From positions 1 through 64,000 of the forward strand of contig CAJTMW010000016.1 in the NCBI GenBank assembly GCA_910577275.1: DNA of 64,000 nucleotides. Reading direction: 5' to 3'. The translations under genes were made by a program, and so were the position numbers. The notes beneath the pieces are model-generated. The model saw only the letters and a list, made by a program, of their open reading frames with translations. It did no database searches and had not been told where the DNA came from. Shown in pieces: positions 59,724 through 64,000 of this stretch. This DNA is from an uncultured Lachnospiraceae bacterium (GTDB lineage Bacteria; Bacillota; Clostridia; Lachnospirales; Lachnospiraceae). How positions within the stretch are numbered: the first letter of the stretch is position 1; each line of letters begins with the position of its first letter.

Positions 59724-59930
59724 AGTAGCTTTATTCTGCGGGAAGCTGTCATGGCTGCCCTGCGTAAGCGGCGTTTGACAATCGGGTCTTGCGCAATGGA
59801 AATCCGTGAATCGTGTCAGGTTGGGAACAAAGCAGCACTAAGCGGAATCTTCCATGTGCCGCAAGGGCGCCTGGTTCGAGCCGGCTGCACAGGTAACGCA
59901 TGGCAGTTTCCCGGAGGGTAGAGCTTTTTT
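59724..59930 (+). ncRNA. ffs: Signal recognition particle RNA (large type)
   Basis: Domain IV is visible at about 59815-59838: GTCAGG, TTG, GGAA tetraloop, CAA, AGCAGC; the stem is TTG/CAA where TCC/GGA is usual, a compensated change. The conserved GTGTCAGG...GCAGCACTAAG context fits Firmicutes SRP RNA. The 5' segment AGCTTTATTCTGCGGGAAGC pairs with the 3' GTTTCCCGGAGGGTAGAGCT, closing the long rod. A T tract (59924-59929) ends it. Works with Ffh in co-translational targeting. Boundaries are estimates from promoter and T tract. Confidence 0.9.
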
Positions 59931-60009
59931 CATATCCTTTGCTATCTGCCTGTCCGATAACGCATACCTTGAAAGAGCCTCCCTGTGCTTTTTTCCTGAC
60001 AGGCTCCTC

Positions 60010-61032
60010 TCACCCTACTTCCACCCGGCGCATATAATACCCGAATTTTCCGTTTTCCACGGCTCCGCTGCACTCAAATCCTTCAAACCCGAACATCACC
60101 GCCACCATTTTTTCCCGCTCAAAGTAGGTGCCCGGCACGCCCAGATAAAAGCAGAATCCGTTGCTGTCTCCCAGCTCTTTATCCGGTCCCAGAATCAAAT
60201 GTCTGTAATTATAAAAACCATGCAAAAGAAAGCTGTTGTTTGCAAGCCTCTGGTAAGGTGCCGTCAGAAGATGGAAATCCCGCAGCTCGACGGATAGAAA
60301 CGTCCTCTCGTCGCCAAAGGGATGAACCGTCTTATAGCTTCTTTGCAGCCGCGTCCACTTATCCTCTGACCGGCTGCCGCCTGCCGCATGTAAAGCCGGA
60401 TTTTCCATGGAGGCATACGCCGCTTCCGAACTTTCCGCCAAATCTGCACTAAAGGCCCGTCTCCCCGCAAACGGCCTGTCATACTCTTCTCTGCCGAAGC
60501 CGTCCCCCTGTTTATTGGTCTTTCCCGGGAATTTTGTATTCTCTGCCTTACTTCCCGTCCCCCGAGCGTCCTCCGTCTGGCGGGAGCCCTTTTCTCTGTA
60601 AGCCGGTTCTTCCTCCTCCGCTTCCCTCTCTGCCTTTTGTTCCGCCTTTTGGTATGCCCTTTGAAGGCTAGCGTTTTCCTTCCAGCAGCCGGATATCTTC
60701 CATCCTTCTCCCAGCCTGATTGCTATGCCGCAGACATCTTCTTCCCTGACCTGCCCGCTCTCAAGACAGAACATGTCCCCCCGCACGGGAAAAATCTTTT
60801 CCGCAAAGGCTTCCTCTTTCCTTATCGTCACGGTTCCCCAAGGCAGCTCTCCGTCTTTGGTAATCAGCAGTAACATATAATTTCCATTATATACTTCTGC
60901 GTTTTTTTTAATATGTATTTCCAGCCTGCAGGCGCTTCTCTCCCTCTCGATTCTCAAAAATCCTGCAGAGGATTTTCTCTCGCCATCCTGGTAAACCGAC
61001 AAATACCCTATCTTTTTTTCATATAAAAGCAA
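60010..61032 (-). CDS. DUF6128-like protein
   Basis: 340 residues from a TTG at 61032, chosen because GGGAGG lies seven bases upstream; a longer TTG start at 61047 would put that site inside the gene. N-terminal beta domain (LLYEKKIGYLSVYQDGERKSSAGFLRIE), a low-complexity charged linker (~130-220), and a conserved C-terminal domain (VHPFGDERTFLSVELRDFHLL, NNSFLLHGFYNYRHLILG, FYLGVPGTYFEREKMVAVMFGFEGFECSG, FGYYMRRVEVG) matching the DUF6128 family of Lachnospiraceae. Function unknown; no signal peptide or membrane helix. Confidence 0.7.
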   Translation of the reverse strand: MLLYEKKIGYLSVYQDGERKSSAGFLRIERERSACRLEIHIKKNAEVYNGNYMLLLITKDGELPWGTVTIRKEEAFAEKIFPVRGDMFCLESGQVREEDVCGIAIRLGEGWKISGCWKENASLQRAYQKAEQKAEREAEEEEPAYREKGSRQTEDARGTGSKAENTKFPGKTNKQGDGFGREEYDRPFAGRRAFSADLAESSEAAYASMENPALHAAGGSRSEDKWTRLQRSYKTVHPFGDERTFLSVELRDFHLLTAPYQRLANNSFLLHGFYNYRHLILGPDKELGDSNGFCFYLGVPGTYFEREKMVAVMFGFEGFECSGAVENGKFGYYMRRVEVG

Positions 61033-61104
61033 CCTTATCCCTCCCAACAGTCATGTACTATTGTATTCGGAAATAAGGCTGCTTATTCCATTCTGTTAAC
61101 TTTG

Positions 61105-62193
61105 CTATTTATCCAGCAGGTTTAAGTATCTCATATAATTATAAACCATCATGGCAATCTTAAACGTCAGCGCGTCGTCAAATGTACGCACATCGAGTCC
61201 CGTGCTCTTTTGCAGCTTTTCAACCCGGTACACAAGGGTGTTGCGGTGAACAAAAAGCTGTCTGGACGTCTCCGACACATTCAGGTTGTTTTCAAAGAAC
61301 TTATTGACGGTGGTTACGATTTCCTCGTCAAAATTGCCGGGGTCATTGTCGCCGAAAATTTCCTCGATAAATATCCGGCAGAGATTTGCCGGAAGCTGAT
61401 ATATCAGACGGCCGATTCCAAGGCTTCCATAGGAGTTCACCTTTTTCTCCACATAGAAAATCTTACCCACGTCCAGCGCCATCATGGCTTCTTTATAAGA
61501 CTTGGAGACATCCTTAAGCTCCTGAACCACAGTCCCGTATGCCACCCTGACATTCATCATGATTTCCGTGCTCATCATGTCAACAATCGTCTGGGCCGTC
61601 TGCTCGATTACCTCGCTGCCGTCTCCCTCCTCCAGGGATTTAATAAGGATTACGCTGCTCTCGTCCACAGCCGTAATGAAATCCCCGGACTGTGAGGAAA
61701 ACATACCTCTCAAAAATTCCATGGCCGTGGTGTCCTTCTCCGTCCTTGTCTCGATAATATAGACAACCCTTGGAACCACTACATCTATATGGAGCTTCTT
61801 CGCGCGGTTATACACATCCACTAAAAGCATGTTATCCATCAACAGATTCTGGAAGAAATTATTGCGGTCAAAGCGTTCCTTATAAGCGGTTATCAGCTGC
61901 TGTAGCTGGCTCACCGCTATTTTCCCTATGAGATAAGCTTCGTCATTGCTGCCCCTTGCCACCAGTATATATGCCGGCTCATTTTCGTCCGCCACCTTAA
62001 GCAGGTGGTCCTTGCCTATCACCTGACTGTCCGCCGGTGAATCCGCAAAGCTGGTGAGAAGCTCTGGCGCTATGTCGCCGCTGTCAAAAGTGGACGCTAC
62101 CGGAAGCCCGTCCAGCCCAAACACGGCCAGATTAACTTTTGTGATGTTTCTAAGCTCTTCAATGCAGTTTAATATAATCTGTGTAGAAATCAT
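61105..62193 (-). CDS. PucR-type transcriptional regulator (CdaR-like)
   Basis: 362 residues from ATG 62193 (GGAAAGGACG upstream; the open frame goes on 47 more codons without family likeness). The N-terminus (STQIILNCIEELRNITKVNLAVFGLDGLPVAS) looks like a small sensing domain, the middle like a GGDEF-derived CdaR domain, and the C-terminus is the PucR helix-turn-helix (NLNVSETSRQLFVHRNTLVYRVEKLQKSTGLDVRTFDDALTFKIAM). Family members control carbon or nitrogen metabolism. A gene for a MsmK-type ATPase lies further upstream. Confidence 0.9.
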   Translation of the reverse strand: MISTQIILNCIEELRNITKVNLAVFGLDGLPVASTFDSGDIAPELLTSFADSPADSQVIGKDHLLKVADENEPAYILVARGSNDEAYLIGKIAVSQLQQLITAYKERFDRNNFFQNLLMDNMLLVDVYNRAKKLHIDVVVPRVVYIIETRTEKDTTAMEFLRGMFSSQSGDFITAVDESSVILIKSLEEGDGSEVIEQTAQTIVDMMSTEIMMNVRVAYGTVVQELKDVSKSYKEAMMALDVGKIFYVEKKVNSYGSLGIGRLIYQLPANLCRIFIEEIFGDNDPGNFDEEIVTTVNKFFENNLNVSETSRQLFVHRNTLVYRVEKLQKSTGLDVRTFDDALTFKIAMMVYNYMRYLNLLDK

Positions 62194-62222
62194 TTTATCA
62201 CGTCCTTTCCAAATATAGCTAT

Positions 62223-62252
62223 AGTATAACAGACTTTTTGGAGTGTTTGCAA
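62223..62252 (-). promoter_or_regulatory. Promoter of the PucR-type regulator
   Basis: Minus-strand TTGCAA (62247-62252) and TATACT (62223-62228), spacer 18 bp, 30 bp upstream of ATG 62193. The nuclease gene stop is 9 bp from the -35. Confidence 0.65.
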
Positions 62253-62260
62253 CTAAACAT

Positions 62261-63859
62261 TCAGTTAAAATTCTGCACTTCCTCAATTTCACAGGTATGT
62301 GTCTTTGACTTCCTGTCATAATTGATTCCCACAAGAAGAATGTTTCCCCTGTATTCTTCCAAAGCCTCTACATAACGTCTTTCCTTCATCTGTGCAATAG
62401 CGCCGGATGCCGCTTTGTCCCATTTAAGTTCGATAATCACCGCCGGCTTATCCCCATAGAGTTTTCTCGGGATAAAACAAAGGTCTGCAAAACCTTTTCC
62501 GCCGGGCATCTCACGGACAACTGTATAATATTCTCTGGCAGAGTAAAACGCCAGACTGATTGTACAGCTGAGTGAATTTTCGTCATTATACTGAAGGATT
62601 GAAATCTCACTGTGGGCGCGGGCAATGCCCTCCGCCACAGCCTCTCCATCCATTTTCCATAAGGCCTCCAAAAGCTTTCTTGACGCCTCCAGAGAATGCA
62701 TCACCTCATGCCAGTCCATGGTTCTGATTGCATTCACATACTCCTGTGAAACCTCTTTGTTGGGAATCCTAACCGTTTCAGCAATGCTGTTGTAACTCAG
62801 ATATCCCAGATGCGCCAAAAGCGTCAAAACGTCGTCTCTTATTGCAAAGGTCGTCATATCATTACTGAATGTCCCTGTACTAATGCGTACCTCTTCCCCC
62901 GCAAGCATCCTGACCACGGCATCCTTTAGCCCATCCATATCCATTTGAATATAAACCTTAAGAGCTTCATAGGTCTCTGTCTGATTCCAGTATGTTCCAA
63001 ACTTATGCCGAAGAATTGCCTCCACTACAGACTTTGGGCTATACATAGAATAACAGATATTCTCGTCTTCCGTATGTGTGAATAAGCGATAGCCGTCATA
63101 CCAGGCCTTCGCCTCCTCGAAGCTTATCTTATTGGCAATACAGAGCGCCTTTACCTCCTCCTCCGTAAAGCCAAAATATTCCGCCAGATTCCCCGGCTCC
63201 GTCATAGAATACTCTGTAAACATATTAAGGGCTGAATGGGAACCATACTTCTTAATCGGCAAAATACCTGTCATGTATGCCAACGCCACATAATCCTGGT
63301 CTTTCAGCCACACCCGCAGAAAATCAAGATATTGCTTTTGCGCAGATGTATTCTGTTGATACTCCCTGAAAAAGCAATCCCATTCATCAATCAAAATGAT
63401 AAAAGAATGACCTGTCCCGGCAAAAATATCCTTCATCACCTGAATCAGGTTGTCTTTATCACGAAAATGTACCTGCGTAAAACACTCTGTCAAATCAAAA
63501 ACCAGATACCTTTTGAGCATTGACAGCATCTCATCCATACTTCGGGTTACGCTTAAAAATTCCTGCATATTGATTTTAATGACGTCGTATTGGTTCAGAT
63601 GGGTTTTATATGATTGGGACTCACTGATTATCAGATTGTCAAATAAATTTGAAGAATCATCATTCCGGCCATAGTATGCCGCCAGCATATCTGCCGCCAT
63701 TGATTTTCCAAAACGTCTCGGACGGCTGACACACACAAATTTCTGCCTTGTATTTATAAGGGTATTCGTTTTCTCGATAAGCCCCGACTTATCTACATAT
63801 ATTGCAGAATTCAGGCTCTCGCAAAATCCCTTGTTTCCCGGATTCAGATAACTTCCCAT
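62261..63859 (-). CDS. AAA-ATPase-like and PD-(D/E)XK nuclease-superfamily protein
   Basis: 532 residues from ATG 63859 (GGAGGTAGG upstream; 15 more codons are open). N-terminal AAA-ATPase-like domain: NSAIYVDKSGLIEKTNTLIN, CVSRPRRFGKSMAADML (P-loop), IILIDEWDCFFREY (Walker B). C-terminal PD-(D/E)XK domain (DUF1703): YGDKPAVIIELKWDKAASGAIAQMKERRY. Many copies exist in gut Clostridia and Bacteroides, function unresolved. Between the MsmK-type gene and the PucR-type gene, same strand. Confidence 0.92.
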   Translation of the reverse strand: MGSYLNPGNKGFCESLNSAIYVDKSGLIEKTNTLINTRQKFVCVSRPRRFGKSMAADMLAAYYGRNDDSSNLFDNLIISESQSYKTHLNQYDVIKINMQEFLSVTRSMDEMLSMLKRYLVFDLTECFTQVHFRDKDNLIQVMKDIFAGTGHSFIILIDEWDCFFREYQQNTSAQKQYLDFLRVWLKDQDYVALAYMTGILPIKKYGSHSALNMFTEYSMTEPGNLAEYFGFTEEEVKALCIANKISFEEAKAWYDGYRLFTHTEDENICYSMYSPKSVVEAILRHKFGTYWNQTETYEALKVYIQMDMDGLKDAVVRMLAGEEVRISTGTFSNDMTTFAIRDDVLTLLAHLGYLSYNSIAETVRIPNKEVSQEYVNAIRTMDWHEVMHSLEASRKLLEALWKMDGEAVAEGIARAHSEISILQYNDENSLSCTISLAFYSAREYYTVVREMPGGKGFADLCFIPRKLYGDKPAVIIELKWDKAASGAIAQMKERRYVEALEEYRGNILLVGINYDRKSKTHTCEIEEVQNFN

Positions 63860-63892
63860 ATTCCTACCTCCAATCAGCAACAGCCTATTGAT

Positions 63893-63922
63893 AAAAAGAA
63901 GCACCCCTTATCGGAGTGCTTC
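63893..63922 (-). terminator. Terminator of the ABC ATPase gene at the right edge
   Basis: Minus-strand GAAGCAC (63916-63922) with GTGCTTC (63898-63904) then TTTTT (63893-63897), 14 bp past the stop codon. Confidence 0.85.
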
Positions 63923-63936
63923 CCATCATATTCTTA

Positions 63937-64000
63937 TTAGTTTGTGATTGTCTGCTCTGTCTCTTTGTCGAATACGTGAATCTTCTCAACATCGAAGCAG
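63937..64000 (-). CDS. C-terminal end of a UgpC/MsmK-type ABC ATPase (partial)
   Basis: Only the last 20 codons are inside the window: FDVEKIHVFDKETEQTITN and stop. This ending (VEKIHxFDxETE) is typical of UgpC/MsmK ATPases that power several CUT1 sugar importers; it could serve the LplBC importer here, which lacks its own ATPase. The rest lies to the right. Confidence 0.7.
   Translation of the reverse strand, partial: CFDVEKIHVFDKETEQTITN

Noticed and set aside
1..64000. CRISPR array or prophage
   Set aside because: No regularly spaced direct repeats and no phage structural genes were seen; the mobile signals are limited to recombinase and TnpV fragments.

Overview
The window looks like chromosome of a Lachnospiraceae-type clostridium (Bacillota). 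The reasons are: SigA-type promoters with 17-bp spacers, GGAGG ribosome-binding sites, a large-type SRP RNA of Firmicutes style, a dnaX-ybaB-recR cluster, clostridial protein families (DUF5711, DUF6128, DUF3781, DUF4179, TnpV), and a YesM/YesN-controlled sugar importer. This is inference from gene content; no rRNA gene lies inside the window, although the left edge appears to hold the promoter and leader of one that reads out to the left.

Region 1 (1-12.6 kb, minus strand) is mainly housekeeping: an rRNA-class promoter, a CvpA-like membrane protein, a DUF5711 protein, a small membrane protein, aldose 1-epimerase, RecR, YbaB, DnaX and a phosphofructokinase. The phosphofructokinase leader holds a 186-nt nested hairpin. 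A MacB/FtsX-type ABC pair follows, whose permease carries a very long heptad-repeat coiled coil. Region 2 (12.6-33.9 kb) is a glycoside-utilisation locus. A YesM/YesN two-component pair is followed by a lipoprotein solute-binding protein, two LplBC-type permeases, a GH78 alpha-L-rhamnosidase and two GH3 enzymes in one tight minus-strand operon. A second GH78 gene lies on the plus strand. None of the hydrolases has a signal peptide, so the picture is import of a rhamnose- and glucose-containing glycoside followed by cytoplasmic cleavage.

Region 3 (33.9-45 kb) is an accessory and decay zone: a DUF3781 protein, an ECF sigma/anti-sigma pair, two DUF4143 ATPases, a MarR-flavodoxin-nitroreductase operon wedged between a truncated serine recombinase and a truncated tnpV, an aminoglycoside-phosphotransferase-like gene, and several broken genes (AraC regulator, MATE-like fragment, PadR regulator with an in-frame TGA, FMN reductase-SCP2 fusion). 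Short hairpin repeats and a 31-bp direct repeat mark rearrangement points. Region 4 (45-53.5 kb, plus strand) is the most novel-looking system: an OmpR-type two-component pair, two lipoproteins, an ABC ATPase and two ABC-2-type permeases. The second permease is fused to an internal lipoprotein-like signal and a propeller-like domain.

Region 5 (53.5-57.3 kb) is AT-rich and probably acquired: a decayed XRE regulator, DUF6414 and YhcG-type PDDEXK genes, a decayed 3' half of tRNA-Ser, and a CPBP protease gene that may have lost its first codons to a frameshift. Region 6 (57.3-64 kb) returns to the backbone: tRNA-Ser(CGA), a MATE transporter, tadA, SRP RNA, a DUF6128 protein, a PucR-type regulator, an AAA-ATPase/PD-(D/E)XK protein and the last codons of a UgpC/MsmK-type ATPase.
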